A DNA stretch of 45,918 nucleotides from an uncultured Eubacterium sp. (GTDB taxonomy: Bacteria; Bacillota; Clostridia; Oscillospirales; Acutalibacteraceae): NCBI GenBank assembly GCA_905233545.1, contig CAJOEV010000019.1, positions 1 to 45,918 on the forward strand, read 5' to 3'. The position numbers and the translations under genes were made by a program. The notes beneath the pieces were generated by a model that was given only the letters and a program-made list of their open reading frames with translations, was not told where the DNA came from and searched no databases. Numbering within the stretch: the stretch's first letter is position 1; each line of letters starts with the position of its first letter. Positions 19,644 through 28,632 of the stretch are shown here, one piece after another.

Positions 19644-19679
19644 TTAGTGCATATCCTTCCAATAAAAATGTTAGTTTTC

Positions 19680-19901
19680 TTATTTAAGCATAAAGATAAT
19701 AAGAATACTTACGATAAGACCGTAAATAGCTGTTGCCTCTGCAAGCGCACCGCCGAGAATAAGAGCGGTCTGAATCTTACCTGAAGCTTCGGGCTGACGA
19801 GCAATGCTTTCAACTGCTTTGCTTGTCGCCATACCGATACCGATACCTGCACCAAGACCTACTAAAACTGCGATAGCTGCACCAATTGCAATTGTTCCCA
19901 T
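19680..19901 (-). CDS. atpE: ATP synthase Fo c subunit
   Basis: The 73-aa hairpin proteolipid forms the rotor ring. Two membrane helices flank the polar loop ARQPEA, and the ion-binding Glu is in ALAEATAIYG. The Na+-type ligands known from Ilyobacter/Propionigenium (Gln in helix 1; Ser after the Glu) are not present: the aligned positions are Ile and Ala. A proton-coupled ring is therefore inferred. GGAGAAAA lies ahead of the ATG. Confidence 0.95.
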   Translation of the reverse strand: MGTIAIGAAIAVLVGLGAGIGIGMATSKAVESIARQPEASGKIQTALILGGALAEATAIYGLIVSILIIFMLK

Positions 19902-19938
19902 AATTTTTCTCCTTTTATATTAAATAATAATTTATTTG

Positions 19939-20745
19939 TTAAGCTGTTTTTGTTTTTTTCAATCTTCCTTTTTTGTTTTTCTTTTCCTTCGGTACTTCAG
20001 TTTCATCTTCTTCAGTTGCCTCTGCAAGATATATTGAAGTTAGGAATACAAAAATATATGCCTGCAGCAATCCGTCGAAAATATCGAAATACAGGCTGAA
20101 AACCATCGGAAGCAAAGTATTTCGTGTAACAATTTTCAGAAGCTCCATAATTGTAAACGCTGCAAGAACATTTCCAAAAAGTCGCATACAAAGCGAGAGC
20201 GGTTTTGTGAAAAGCTCAAGCACGTTTATAGGAGCAATAATCCATAGCGGTTTTGCATACGCCTTTATTCTTCCGAACAAGCCTTTATCACGAATATTCG
20301 CAAACTCAACAATCACTATGCTTGTGATTGCCATTGCGGCTGTAACCTGCATACTCTTTGTCGGGGGCTTCAACGAGCCGAAAACCGTCGGTCCGAAAAT
20401 ACCGATAATATTTGAAACGCCGATAAACAGCGCCATACTCATCAGCCAAGGTATGAAATCGTACGTTTTCTCATTTAGAATACTTTTGAAAAAGTCCTCG
20501 CCCTTTTCATACAGCATTTCCATAAACGCCTGGCGTCGGCTTATTTCGCCCTCGACCTTGAATCCGCGGGTTAAAATCAATGCAAGAATTGTCATCACAA
20601 CAATTATTACCCACGATACAACCGTGCTTTCATCAACCGAGATGTGCATTCCGAACAAATTAAAGCTGAAAACCTCTTCAATATTCAGCTCATTTGCAAG
20701 CTCTGCGCCCAAATCAAGTTTCATTACTACAGGAGTTAACATCAT
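19939..20745 (-). CDS. atpB: ATP synthase Fo a subunit
   Basis: Stator membrane subunit of 268 aa forming the proton half-channels. It shows multiple membrane segments and the conserved helix with the essential Arg (LSLCMRLFGNVLAAFTIM). The C-terminal tail is unusually Lys-rich (PKEKKNKKGRLKKTKTA). It is the first gene of the operon, and no atpI is visible upstream. GGGGA lies about 9 nt before the ATG at 20745; a second ATG follows immediately. Confidence 0.95.
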   Translation of the reverse strand: MMLTPVVMKLDLGAELANELNIEEVFSFNLFGMHISVDESTVVSWVIIVVMTILALILTRGFKVEGEISRRQAFMEMLYEKGEDFFKSILNEKTYDFIPWLMSMALFIGVSNIIGIFGPTVFGSLKPPTKSMQVTAAMAITSIVIVEFANIRDKGLFGRIKAYAKPLWIIAPINVLELFTKPLSLCMRLFGNVLAAFTIMELLKIVTRNTLLPMVFSLYFDIFDGLLQAYIFVFLTSIYLAEATEEDETEVPKEKKNKKGRLKKTKTA

Positions 20746-20778
20746 TAATCTATCCCCTATACCTTTAATATAGAATTC

Positions 20779-20806
20779 ATTATATCACTGGAAAAAATTT
20801 TTTCAA
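20779..20806 (-). promoter_or_regulatory. atp operon promoter
   Basis: Minus strand TTGAAA (20806-20801), 16-nt spacer, TATAAT (20784-20779). The predicted leader before atpB is about 27 nt. Confidence 0.8.
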
Positions 20807-20950
20807 TAATATATACATTAAATTCAGTGCAAAAAGTTAAAATAATCGCAATATTTATCAGTTGAATTTAGGTGTTTTGCACAATGATTATACTATTTGT
20901 ATTTTTTGATTATACAATTAGTTTGAAATTATACAAAATAAAAATAGTGG

Positions 20951-20979
20951 TTTACTTATGATATAAAATAGTTTATAAT
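20951..20979 (+). promoter_or_regulatory. Probable proS promoter
   Basis: TTTACT (20951-20956), 17-nt spacer, TATAAT (20974-20979). The leader would be about 140 nt and consists mostly of the repeat cluster. Confidence 0.65.
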
Positions 20980-21000
20980 ATTATTCATAAAATTTGAAAC

Positions 21001-21112
21001 AGGGGTTAGGTTTTAGGTTTTAGGTGTCAGGCTTTGGTCGCTTTGCTCCGATTATAATTGTTTGAGCGCAGCGAGTAACCAAAACTCCACCCTCCACCCT
21101 CCACCCTCCAAA
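21001..21112. repeat. Two heptamer arrays around a hairpin core before proS
   Basis: The left array (TTAGGTT / TTAGGTG, 21003-21032) and right array (three CCACCCT units plus CCAAACT, 21087-21112) flank a core. In the core, CGCTTTGCTC pairs imperfectly with GAGCGCAGCG across AATTATAATTG-like sequence. The core matches those at 2355-2376, 11475-11492 and 37058-37090. Confidence 0.75.
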
Positions 21113-21128
21113 CTTAAAGGAGAATACT

Positions 21129-22568
21129 ATGGCACAGCAAAAGAAAATGGTTGATGCTATAACATCAATGGACGAGGACTTTGCTAAATGGTATACCGAT
21201 GTATGCAAAAAAGCAGAGCTGATTGAATACACAAGTGTTAAAGGATGCATGGTTATCCGTCCTTACGGATACGCAATCTGGGAGAACATTCAAAGAATAC
21301 TCGACGGAATGTTCAAGGAAACAGGTCATGAAAATGTTTGTATGCCCATGTTTATTCCCGAGTCACTGCTCCAGAAGGAAAAAGACCATGTTGAGGGCTT
21401 TGCTCCCGAATGTGCGTGGGTAACCTACGGCGGAAGCGAAAGACTTGAAGAACGCCTCTGCGTTCGCCCGACCTCTGAAACACTTTTCTGTGAGCATTTC
21501 AAAAATGTTGTTCACTCCCACAGAGACCTTCCCAAGCTCTATAACCAGTGGGTAAGCGTTGTTCGCTGGGAAAAAACAACAAGACCCTTCCTCCGTTCAA
21601 GGGAATTCTTATGGCAGGAGGGCCACACGCTTCATGCAACAGCCGAGGAGGCTATTGAGGAAACCGAAAGAATGCTCGGTGTTTACACAAAATTCTGTCA
21701 GGAAAGCCTTGCAATTCCCGTTGTTCAGGGACAGAAAACCGAAAGCGATAAATTTGCAGGTGCAGAGAGAACATACTGCATTGAAGCATTAATGCACGAC
21801 GGTAAGGCGCTTCAGGCAGGAACAAGCCACTATTTCGGCGACGGTTTTGCAAAAGCATTTGAAATTCAGTTTTCAAACAAGGAAAACCAGCTCACATACC
21901 CACACCAGACCTCATGGGGTATGACAACAAGACTCATCGGCGCAATCATAATGACGCACGGCGATGATAACGGACTTGTTCTTCCGCCCGCAGTTGCTCC
22001 GATTCAGGCAATTGTTGTTCCGATTGCACAGCATAAGGAAGGCATTCTTGATAAGGCAAACGAGCTTAAGGACAGACTTGCAAAGGTATGCAGAGCAAAA
22101 ATTGATGACAGCGATAATTCACCCGGATGGAAATTTGCCGAATACGAAATGAAGGGCGTTCCCGTTCGTGTTGAAATAGGACCGAAGGATATTGAAAACA
22201 ATCAGTGCGTTCTTGTAACCCGTCACAACAGAGAGAAAACCTTTGTTTCTCTTGATAACGTTGAAGAAGAGGTTTTGAAGAAGCTTGAAGAGGTTAAAGA
22301 GGGCATTTATAACAATGCGCTTGAAAACAGAGAGCGCAGAACGTATATTGCAAAAACTCTTGACGATATCACCCGTCAGCTTGATGAAAACGGCGACGGA
22401 TTTGTTAAAGCAATGTGGTGCGGCAGCGAAGAATGCGAAGACAAGGTTAAGGAAATAACGGGCGTCGGTTCAAGATGTATTCCGTTTGACCAGGAACAGC
22501 TCAGCGATAAATGTGTATGCTGCGGAAAGCCCGCAAAGCATATGCTTTATTGGGGCAAGGCATATTAA
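21129..22568 (+). CDS. proS: Prolyl-tRNA synthetase (archaeal/eukaryal-like short type)
   Basis: Class II synthetase charging tRNA-Pro. The 479-aa length and lack of the bacterial INS editing insertion place it in the archaeal/eukaryal-like ProRS group found in many Clostridia. Motif 2 is seen in [16 protein letters not shown], motif 3 in [20 protein letters not shown]-terminal Cys residues (CGSEEC ... CVCCGK) probably bind zinc, and the protein ends in the characteristic Tyr (GKAY). AAAGGAG precedes the ATG. A strong terminator follows 0-30 nt after the stop. Confidence 0.96.
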   Translation: MAQQKKMVDAITSMDEDFAKWYTDVCKKAELIEYTSVKGCMVIRPYGYAIWENIQRILDGMFKETGHENVCMPMFIPESLLQKEKDHVEGFAPECAWVTYGGSERLEERLCVRPTSETLFCEHFKNVVHSHRDLPKLYNQWVSVVRWEKTTRPFLRSREFLWQEGHTLHATAEEAIEETERMLGVYTKFCQESLAIPVVQGQKTESDKFAGAERTYCIEALMHDGKALQAGTSHYFGDGFAKAFEIQFSNKENQLTYPHQTSWGMTTRLIGAIIMTHGDDNGLVLPPAVAPIQAIVVPIAQHKEGILDKANELKDRLAKVCRAKIDDSDNSPGWKFAEYEMKGVPVRVEIGPKDIENNQCVLVTRHNREKTFVSLDNVEEEVLKKLEEVKEGIYNNALENRERRTYIAKTLDDITRQLDENGDGFVKAMWCGSEECEDKVKEITGVGSRCIPFDQEQLSDKCVCCGKPAKHMLYWGKAY

Positions 22569-22599
22569 AAATCAATCGGCTTTGCCGAATGATTTTTAA
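22565..22599 (+). terminator. proS terminator
   Basis: TTAAAAATCA pairs with TGATTTTTAA, and TCGGC with GCCGA, around a TTT loop, starting at the stop codon. The 3' arm itself supplies the T run. Confidence 0.8.
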
Positions 22600-22724
22600 T
22601 AATGAAGAATGAAAAATGAAGAGTGAAGAATTCAGGGTGGGCGCTGCCCACACCCATTATATTATCAGGTGCGGATGTGCCGCCCGAAATTCGTAATTCG
22701 TGACTTGTAATTTATAATTATAAT
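22600..22724. repeat. Heptamer arrays and GC-rich cores between proS and galE
   Basis: The left array AATGAAG / AATGAAA / AATGAAG / AGTGAAG is followed by GGGTGGGCGCTGCCCACACCC (hairpin) and GGTGCGGATGTGCCGCCC. The right array is AATTCGT / AATTCGT / GACTTGT / AATTTAT / AATTATA. Confidence 0.75.
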
Positions 22725-22737
22725 AAGGAGATAAAAA

Positions 22738-23754
22738 ATGGCAATTTTAGTTACAGGCGGACTTGGATACATCGGCTCACACACCTGCGTTGAGCTTATG
22801 AATGCAGGCTATGAGATTGTTGTTGCAGACAATCTTTATAACTGCAAAAAATCTTCGTACGACAGAATCAAAGCTCTTGTCGGAAAAGATTTTCCGTTTT
22901 ATGAATGTGATATAAGAGATGCAAAAGGACTTCAGAATATTTTTGACAATGAAAAAATAGACAGCTGCATTCATTTTGCAGGACTCAAGGCAGTCGGCGA
23001 AAGCGTTGAAAAACCGCTTGAGTATTTTGATAACAATGTAAACGGAACTCTTGTTCTTCTTGATGTTATGAGAAAGAACAACTGCAAGAAGATTGTTTTC
23101 TCTTCCTCTGCAACCGTTTACGGAATGAACAACATTTCACCGCTCACCGAGGATATGGAAGTCGGCGGAGTAACAAATCCCTACGGCAGAACAAAGTATA
23201 TGATAGAGTGCATACTCAAGGATTTATATGCAAGTGATTCCGATTGGTCAATCTGTCTGCTCAGATACTTCAATCCCATCGGTGCTCACAAAAGCGGAAC
23301 AATGGGTGAAGATCCCAACGGAATTCCGAACAACCTTATGCCCTACATAACCCAGGTTGCAATCGGCAAGAGAGCTGAGCTCGGCGTTTTCGGTGATGAC
23401 TACGACACTCCCGACGGAACGGGCATTCGCGATTACATCCATGTTGTTGACCTTGCGCTAGGTCATGTTAAGGCAGTTGAAAAGGTAAGCGGTGAAAACG
23501 GCTTATTCATCTATAATCTCGGAACGGGAATCGGCTACAGCGTTCTTGATGTTGTTAAGGCATTCGAAAAAGCAAGCGGAGTTAAAATCCCCTACTCCAT
23601 CAAACCGAGAAGAGCAGGAGATATTGCAACCTGCTACAGCGACCCTTCAAAAGCACTTAAAGAGCTTAATTGGAAGGCTGAAAGAGGAATCGAGGAAATG
23701 TGCGAAGACTCATGGAGATGGCAGAGCACAAATCCAAACGGCTATCCCGACTAA
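22738..23754 (+). CDS. galE: UDP-glucose 4-epimerase
   Basis: Interconverts UDP-galactose and UDP-glucose with bound NAD+ (Leloir pathway and precursor supply for surface sugars). The 338-aa SDR protein has the NAD motif VTGGLGYIGSH at the N-terminus, catalytic Ser in SSSATVYG and the YxxxK pair in YGRTKYM. NYLRYFNPIGAH-type substrate residues appear as LLRYFNPIGAHKSG. AAGGAG precedes the ATG. It is monocistronic between the repeat cluster and a bidirectional terminator; galT is 15 kb away with its own promoter. Confidence 0.96.
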   Translation: MAILVTGGLGYIGSHTCVELMNAGYEIVVADNLYNCKKSSYDRIKALVGKDFPFYECDIRDAKGLQNIFDNEKIDSCIHFAGLKAVGESVEKPLEYFDNNVNGTLVLLDVMRKNNCKKIVFSSSATVYGMNNISPLTEDMEVGGVTNPYGRTKYMIECILKDLYASDSDWSICLLRYFNPIGAHKSGTMGEDPNGIPNNLMPYITQVAIGKRAELGVFGDDYDTPDGTGIRDYIHVVDLALGHVKAVEKVSGENGLFIYNLGTGIGYSVLDVVKAFEKASGVKIPYSIKPRRAGDIATCYSDPSKALKELNWKAERGIEEMCEDSWRWQSTNPNGYPD

Positions 23755-23766
23755 TAACAAAAAACT

Positions 23767-23800
23767 AAGGCGAAGGAAATCCTTCGCCTTTCATTTTTTA
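23767..23800. terminator. Bidirectional terminator, galE / hydrolase
   Basis: A perfect 10-bp stem AAGGCGAAGG / CCTTCGCCTT with an AAAT loop has T-rich flanks on both strands, between two convergent genes. Confidence 0.88.
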
Positions 23801-24976
23801 TTTTGTTTTAACCGTTTTAACTGCCGACCACTTTCCGTAGAAGTTTATTCCGCCGATTTTGCGGTATGTACGAACACGGACATAATAGGTCTTTTTTGAT
23901 TTAAGATTTTTAACGTTTTTTGCAGAAGAAGTTTTCTTTATTAAAAGCTCCTTGGTTGATTTTTCATTAAAGTTCTTTGATGTTGAATACTGAAGCTGAC
24001 AGCCTCTTTCTCTTTTAACCTGCTTCCACTGAGCCTTGAAACTCTTCTTACCCGCTTTAACATCAACAAGAGTTGCCTTTTTGCAGTAAATCTTTCTCTT
24101 GAAATCCTGAAATGCTTTGTTTGTTTTGAGCTCGGGGGATTTTCCGATAAACGCCTTTGCAGCTTTCTGATTTCCGTTGAGCTTATAATCAAACCATGCA
24201 ATCATATACGGATGGGTGTCGTAAATACTGTCGGCATGTTCAACATCAGTCATACGCGCGCAATAAACATCATTTTTGATATTCTTCATCGCAGGTTTAA
24301 GACTGCTGTGAGGCGGTGAGATAAATGCATTATCCGTTATTCCCGAACCGGAAATAAGCAATGTCGGAAGTGCAACACATGATGAATCATAGGGGCAATT
24401 CTGAAAACTTGAATCTGCAAGCGCAGGGCTCGGGAGCGAGCACGCATAAACCGCTTTGAAATATTTCAGGTTGTCATAATTACCCTTGCTTGCAAGATTC
24501 ATACAGCAGGTTGCGCCCTGAGAATGACCTGCAAGCCCCACTTTATTAAGATTAAGTTTTTTATAGAGTCTGTGGGATTTTTTGCTGTTATACTTAACAA
24601 GGGCATCCATGCCCGCATTCATACTTGTTCCGACGCCCGTGTTTTCGTCAGTGTTTGTTAGGCAAACAAATCCGTATGACGCCGCTTTTCTAAGATATTT
24701 AACGGTTGTCGGCTTTTTAATATAGTTTGCGCTCGTTCCGTTGCAATAAAGAATAACGGGACGTTTTGACATTTTTTTAATATCCTTCGGATACCAGACC
24801 TTATAGGTGAAATCGTTTCCGGAAACTTTAAAAGTAAATGAGCTGACTTTATACTTACCCATGTTTGAATACTTATCCCAAACGGGAGTTTTGCTTTTTG
24901 CAAATGCTGCAACAGGAACAAGTGCCGTTAAAAGCATAACAAATACCATAAGCAGCGAAACCAATCTCTTTTTCAT
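23798..24976 (-). CDS. Secreted alpha/beta-hydrolase with C-terminal Fn3-like domain
   Basis: The 392-aa protein starts with a clear Sec signal peptide (MKKRLVSLLMVF ... AFA, cleavage about 26/27). The alpha/beta-hydrolase domain (about 45-290) has an oxyanion-region YCNGTSANY, the nucleophile elbow GHSQG with Ser152, a plausible Asp in SGSGITD and His in EHADSIYDTHPY. It resembles the chlorophyllase / dienelactone hydrolase / PET-hydrolase-like esterases; the substrate is unknown. A Lys-rich C-terminal region (about 300-392, with YYVRVRTY) looks like a fibronectin type III module, perhaps for binding. AAAGGAGAAG lies before the ATG. Confidence 0.8.
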   Translation of the reverse strand: MKKRLVSLLMVFVMLLTALVPVAAFAKSKTPVWDKYSNMGKYKVSSFTFKVSGNDFTYKVWYPKDIKKMSKRPVILYCNGTSANYIKKPTTVKYLRKAASYGFVCLTNTDENTGVGTSMNAGMDALVKYNSKKSHRLYKKLNLNKVGLAGHSQGATCCMNLASKGNYDNLKYFKAVYACSLPSPALADSSFQNCPYDSSCVALPTLLISGSGITDNAFISPPHSSLKPAMKNIKNDVYCARMTDVEHADSIYDTHPYMIAWFDYKLNGNQKAAKAFIGKSPELKTNKAFQDFKRKIYCKKATLVDVKAGKKSFKAQWKQVKRERGCQLQYSTSKNFNEKSTKELLIKKTSSAKNVKNLKSKKTYYVRVRTYRKIGGINFYGKWSAVKTVKTK

Positions 24977-25116
24977 ACTCTTCTCCTTTTATACATTTAT
25001 ATATTTTCTTTATTATACACTACACTCAATCAAAAATAAAGAGTAAAACAAATCTTTTTTGTTTAGCTTTTGAAAACAGCCCAACAATTATCAATCTTTT
25101 TTCGTTTTGCTTTTTC

Positions 25117-25145
25117 TTTACATTGTTTTTGTATTAGTGTATAAT
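25117..25145 (+). promoter_or_regulatory. Promoter of the zinc-ribbon gene
   Basis: TTTACA (25117-25122), 17-nt spacer, TATAAT (25140-25145). Transcription would begin almost at the Shine-Dalgarno sequence (GAGGAG, 25152-25157). Confidence 0.8.
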
Positions 25146-25164
25146 GCTTTTGAGGAGTGGTTTT

Positions 25165-25971
25165 ATGAATAGCAAAAAAATATGTCCGAAATGCAAATCG
25201 GAATATCCCGAAGACGCAATGTTTTGCAAGGATTGCGGAACAGCACTTGAAACAATTTCAAGTCAAAATCCTGAAGAAAACAACGCGCCTCAGCCTGTTT
25301 CACCGCAGAGCAATCCTCCCAGGAAAAAGCTGAGCAAAGGGCAGATTATTGCAATTGTTGTTGCAGCAGCGATTGTTTTACTGTTTATCGGCTCAAGATT
25401 GGGACGCAGCGCTGACAAAATTGAAACAACCGAAAGCCCGATAACCGTTACCGAAACAACAACCGAATATACTACCGAAGCTCCTGCCGAAACAACTACA
25501 ACCACAACAAAAGCATCCACAATACCGATAACAAGCACTGTTCCCGCAAAATCATATGTTGACCTCGAGGGAATTCACGCTTACTATACACAGAGAATTG
25601 ATGTTTATCCTACCGATATGGGAGGAAGCGACTCCGAGTATGAACTTGTAAAAGTTTTCTTCCAGACCCGTGACACCGACTATGACGGATTGATGATGAG
25701 AGTTTCCGACTCATACGGCGGTGAGGAATACTACGAGCTTCCGAAGGGCACAACCGATGCGTATTATGTTAACGGCGGAGAAGATTATAAAATTGAAGTG
25801 AGAACTTTCCGCGGAGACCCGAACATAATTCACTGTATCTGGAGCGACTGGACAACCGTCAGCAGCACATCGCTTCTCAGCAAATGGGAAACCCGTACTG
25901 TAAACAGCGATGAATTTGCAGATGAGCGCAGCAGAATGGAAAGCAACGATTACTTAATCATAGGTCCGTAA
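25165..25971 (+). CDS. Zinc-ribbon, single-pass membrane protein
   Basis: The ATG at 25165 is chosen because GAGGAG precedes it and the longer frame begins inside the promoter. The protein is 268 aa. The N-terminal zinc ribbon (CPKCKSEYPEDAMFCKDCG) is followed by a Pro/Gln/Ser linker, one membrane helix (about 62-80, IIAIVVAAAIVLLFIG), a long Thr/Glu stalk (TTTTTTK-like) and an extracytoplasmic beta-rich domain without a family I recognise. This zinc-ribbon, membrane, Thr-stalk layout is common in Clostridia. It suggests an envelope protein sensing or binding something outside, but no function can be assigned. Confidence 0.75.
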   Translation: MNSKKICPKCKSEYPEDAMFCKDCGTALETISSQNPEENNAPQPVSPQSNPPRKKLSKGQIIAIVVAAAIVLLFIGSRLGRSADKIETTESPITVTETTTEYTTEAPAETTTTTTKASTIPITSTVPAKSYVDLEGIHAYYTQRIDVYPTDMGGSDSEYELVKVFFQTRDTDYDGLMMRVSDSYGGEEYYELPKGTTDAYYVNGGEDYKIEVRTFRGDPNIIHCIWSDWTTVSSTSLLSKWETRTVNSDEFADERSRMESNDYLIIGP

Positions 25972-25997
25972 CAGACGCAAAAAGGAAGAAGAACAAA

Positions 25998-26597
25998 ATG
26001 GCACAGATACACACATTTCATATTGTATATAATGGTTGTGATAATAAGATATGGCGGGATATTCAGATATCCTCAACAAACACATTAGCAACCTTAGGCT
26101 ACTGCATCCTTGCATCATTCGAAACCTTGGCATACCATTTGTTTTATATAGAATATAATGGTACAAAATATGATACATATTTGGATGATTTCGGAGATGC
26201 TCAAGCATATTTGAGCGAAGTTAAGCTTAATCAATTATCAATAAAAGTTGGCGATAAGTTTGAAATGCTTTATGACTTCGGCTGCGAACAAATATTCAAT
26301 ATTTCAGTAATCGGTGTAGAAGAAATGCCAAGGGGAACCGGAACCGCCTACCCTAAAGTAATTGCCGGCAAAGGCAGAGGCATTATTGACGATATGCCCT
26401 GCGATGAACTGCTGCAAATCATAAAACGAACAGACAAAGCCGGTAAATCAGATTTTGTTATTACTAATGAATTCGGACATGAAATGGTATGGGACTATCG
26501 TAATTATTCATTAAAATGCGATGATGGGTTAATCCGCATAAGAGTAAAAGAGATAAAAGATGCATACGAAAACCATTTAGATGAGTATGATTATTAA
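25998..26597 (+). CDS. pRiA4b ORF-3-like family protein
   Basis: The 199-aa protein has the core of the Plasmid_pRiA4b_ORF3 family: IWRDIQISSTNTLATLGYCIL at the N-terminus, the YDFG box, and YPKVIAGKGRGIIDD. The family occurs in plasmids, transposons and many chromosomes; its biochemical role is unknown. The usual GDxWxH after YDFG is here CEQIFNI, so the family motif is degenerate. It lies 26 nt after the zinc-ribbon gene, with AAAGGAAGAAG before the ATG, and probably shares its transcript. It is an accessory gene. Confidence 0.75.
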   Translation: MAQIHTFHIVYNGCDNKIWRDIQISSTNTLATLGYCILASFETLAYHLFYIEYNGTKYDTYLDDFGDAQAYLSEVKLNQLSIKVGDKFEMLYDFGCEQIFNISVIGVEEMPRGTGTAYPKVIAGKGRGIIDDMPCDELLQIIKRTDKAGKSDFVITNEFGHEMVWDYRNYSLKCDDGLIRIRVKEIKDAYENHLDEYDY

Positions 26598-26603
26598 ACA
26601 ATG

Positions 26604-26636
26604 AGGAGTTACAATGCTGTAGCTCCTTGTTTTTTT
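26604..26636 (+). terminator. Terminator after the pRiA4b-like gene
   Basis: The 10-bp stem AGGAGTTACA / TGTAGCTCCT (one G-U pair) with loop ATGC is followed by TG and seven T. Confidence 0.88.
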
Positions 26637-26730
26637 ATATTATTTTTTTCGACAAAAAAATAAACAGCAATATACACAGAGTGTAATGATAATGTCGCAC
26701 TTTAACGCCTAATAATCACACGAATAAAGG

Positions 26731-26759
26731 TTGATTGAGACTGTGAAAAGTGGTATAAT
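26731..26759 (+). promoter_or_regulatory. Promoter of the Fic gene
   Basis: TTGATT (26731-26736), 17-nt spacer, TATAAT (26754-26759), about 35 nt before the ATG at 26795. Confidence 0.7.
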
Positions 26760-26794
26760 AGATGTATAAAAAAGATTTGACAAAGTGAGGCAGT

Positions 26795-27868
26795 ATGGCT
26801 GAAAAGAATTGGCAATATGAGCTTGAAGAGTATATAAAGCAGGGCGAACCCACAAGGGCGGAGCGCAGTTATGCTTGGAGAACTGCTATAGGATTACAGG
26901 ATGTTGATGGACTTGAAACATCCGAATACTTGCTTGATACCGCAAAAGAACATATTGAAGGAAAAATAAATATTTCTGAGGCGCAAAAGCGAATTGAAAG
27001 TTATTATCGTCAGAGTGTCAGCCGCAAGCAAAAAGAGTCGCACAATGAGGAAGCGGATATCGTTGCTTCAAGAATTGCTGAGCTTCTTGGCGAAAAAGCA
27101 TTTCAGTTTTCACCTGCCGAATACAAAGAAATCCACAGACGTTTGTTTGCGGGTGTTTTTGACTATGCCGGAAAAATCAGGGATTACAATATCTCGAAAC
27201 CTGAATGGGTATTAAACGGAGACACCGTAACTTATGCATCTTTTGAAAGTATAATCGCTGCTCTTGACTATGATTTCAAGATGGAAAAAGAGTTTGATTA
27301 TTCAGGATTGTCCGTTGATGTTTCGGTTAAGCATATTGCGAAATTCGCTTCAGATATATGGCAAATTCACCCCTTTGGCGAGGGCAATACCAGAGCAACC
27401 GCGGTGTTTGTTATTAAGTATCTTAAAACTTTCGGATTTGATATAAACAATGACATTTTCGCGGAAAACTCATGGTATTTCAGAAATGCGCTCGTCAGGG
27501 CAAATTACAACAATCTTAAGAAAGGTGTTACTGCAACAACAGAGTATCTTGAGCGTTTTCTTGAAAATCTGCTCCTTGGAAAAGACAACGAACTAAAAAA
27601 CAGATTCTTGCATATTGGTTTTGGAAGTGACATAAAGGGTGACAAAAATGTCACCCTGGCAAATAAAAATGTCACCTTTAAAGAATTAGCAATCATTAAC
27701 ATATTAAAAAGCAATCCCAAAATCACTCAAGAAGAACTAGCCAACAAAATTGGTAAAACAAAAAGAACGGCTATAAGAAACACTACCGAAATGCAATCAA
27801 AAGGACTAATACGAAGAAAAGGCGGCAAACAAAACGGTGAATGGGAAATCCTTATTGAAACAGAATAG
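26795..27868 (+). CDS. Fic/DOC family protein with C-terminal winged helix
   Basis: The 357-aa protein has the complete Fic signature HPFGEGNTR at residues 192-200, so AMP transfer from ATP to target hydroxyls is expected. The N-terminus (about 15-70, AWRTAIGLQDVDGLETSEYL ... ISEAQKRIESYY) resembles the VbhA-like antitoxin module fused to some Fic proteins. Its inhibitory motif (S/T-xxx-E-G/N) is degenerate at the aligned spot. The C-terminus (about 300-357, KITQEELANKIGKTKRTAIRN) is a winged helix, suggesting DNA binding or autoregulation. GTGAGG precedes the ATG. It is a single-gene transcript in an accessory stretch. Confidence 0.88.
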   Translation: MAEKNWQYELEEYIKQGEPTRAERSYAWRTAIGLQDVDGLETSEYLLDTAKEHIEGKINISEAQKRIESYYRQSVSRKQKESHNEEADIVASRIAELLGEKAFQFSPAEYKEIHRRLFAGVFDYAGKIRDYNISKPEWVLNGDTVTYASFESIIAALDYDFKMEKEFDYSGLSVDVSVKHIAKFASDIWQIHPFGEGNTRATAVFVIKYLKTFGFDINNDIFAENSWYFRNALVRANYNNLKKGVTATTEYLERFLENLLLGKDNELKNRFLHIGFGSDIKGDKNVTLANKNVTFKELAIINILKSNPKITQEELANKIGKTKRTAIRNTTEMQSKGLIRRKGGKQNGEWEILIETE

Positions 27869-27877
27869 ACAAAGCAA

Positions 27878-27905
27878 AACCGAACTCGTTTGAGTTCGGT
27901 TATTT
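27878..27905. terminator. Bidirectional terminator, fic / membrane protein
   Basis: A perfect 10-bp stem AACCGAACTC / GAGTTCGGTT with a GTTT loop lies between convergent genes. T-rich sequence follows on the minus side, with a weaker run on the plus side. Confidence 0.8.
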
Positions 27906-27907
27906 CA

Positions 27908-28549
27908 TTATGCGTTCTTTTTCTTTTTCACGAATGTGAATAGTACTAACAAATAGCATATCGTTTTCGGCATCATCAGCACACCGAGGATTGGCACGGC
28001 ATCCGCACCGACAACAACGGGAATGTAGAACAAAAACGAAAGTGTTACATATAACCAGATGAATCTGAAGCATTTATCGTCATTTCTGAATCTGAAATAC
28101 AGAATAATGATTATTAGTCCGACAACCGTAAACGGTATGTTGCGGAGTATTCCCCACAAAAGCGGTGAATTATTGCTGAACCACTCGTTTTGGGGGAATA
28201 AACACAGTGCAATTCTTATCGCCGACAATCCCCATATACTCATTGTTATGCCTTTGTTCTCCTGAGCACTATAGTTATTAAGAAAGATATAATACATTAG
28301 AATATAGAATACCGTCATCGTTATTGAGGTAATAAGCTTTCCTGCTCCGTGCGAAGCCGAAAAATCCTTATCCGCAAAATAATTAAGCACTCTCGGTACA
28401 AGATGGAAAGCGTCACCGCAGCCGAGAACAAGCGCAGCAGAACCCATAAGCTTTTGCAGTTTACCGTCTGCTTTAATAAGCAAATAAGCACCTAAGCTAA
28501 TCGCTATTATCAAATACGCTGTATCAAAAAAAGACTCGCCGTATTTCAT
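27908..28549 (-). CDS. Polytopic membrane protein, unknown function
   Basis: ATG 28549 (MKYGESFFD) is used because GGAGG lies just ahead; the frame continues further upstream without a ribosome site. The 213-aa protein is mostly hydrophobic with about six membrane segments and a Lys-rich end (KKKKNA). The motif GCGDAFHLVPRVLNYF near residue 45 with a His and Asp in the membrane is distinctive and seems typical of a small Firmicute family, but I cannot name it. Confidence 0.7.
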   Translation of the reverse strand: MKYGESFFDTAYLIIAISLGAYLLIKADGKLQKLMGSAALVLGCGDAFHLVPRVLNYFADKDFSASHGAGKLITSITMTVFYILMYYIFLNNYSAQENKGITMSIWGLSAIRIALCLFPQNEWFSNNSPLLWGILRNIPFTVVGLIIIILYFRFRNDDKCFRFIWLYVTLSFLFYIPVVVGADAVPILGVLMMPKTICYLLVLFTFVKKKKNA

Positions 28550-28579
28550 AGTAAGACCTCCAAAAACTATTCCCTTAAA

Positions 28580-28608
28580 AATATAACACATTTTAAGGAA
28601 AAGTTAAA
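28580..28608 (-). promoter_or_regulatory. Possible promoter of the membrane-protein gene
   Basis: Minus strand TTTAAC (28608-28603), 17-nt spacer, TATATT (28585-28580). It is a weaker match than the others listed. Confidence 0.5.
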
Positions 28609-28632
28609 GGTTTTACGGGCATTATTTCGTTT

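Larger units (their letters stand above)
20746..21128. other. Intergenic region between divergent atp and proS operons
   Basis: No gene is visible in these 383 nt. The region contains the atp promoter (20779-20806, -), an AT-rich stretch, the proS promoter (20951-20979, +) and a repeat cluster (21001-21112). I looked for a T-box before proS and did not find its conserved GGTGGNACCGCG-type element. Confidence 0.7.

Noticed and set aside
19680-19901. Sodium-coupled ATP synthase
   Set aside because: The c subunit lacks the Gln of helix 1 and the Ser after the ion-binding Glu that mark Na+-type rings.
20980-21128. T-box leader before proS
   Set aside because: The spacer is occupied by heptamer arrays and one hairpin core; I see no T-box bulge sequence and no following terminator/antiterminator pair.
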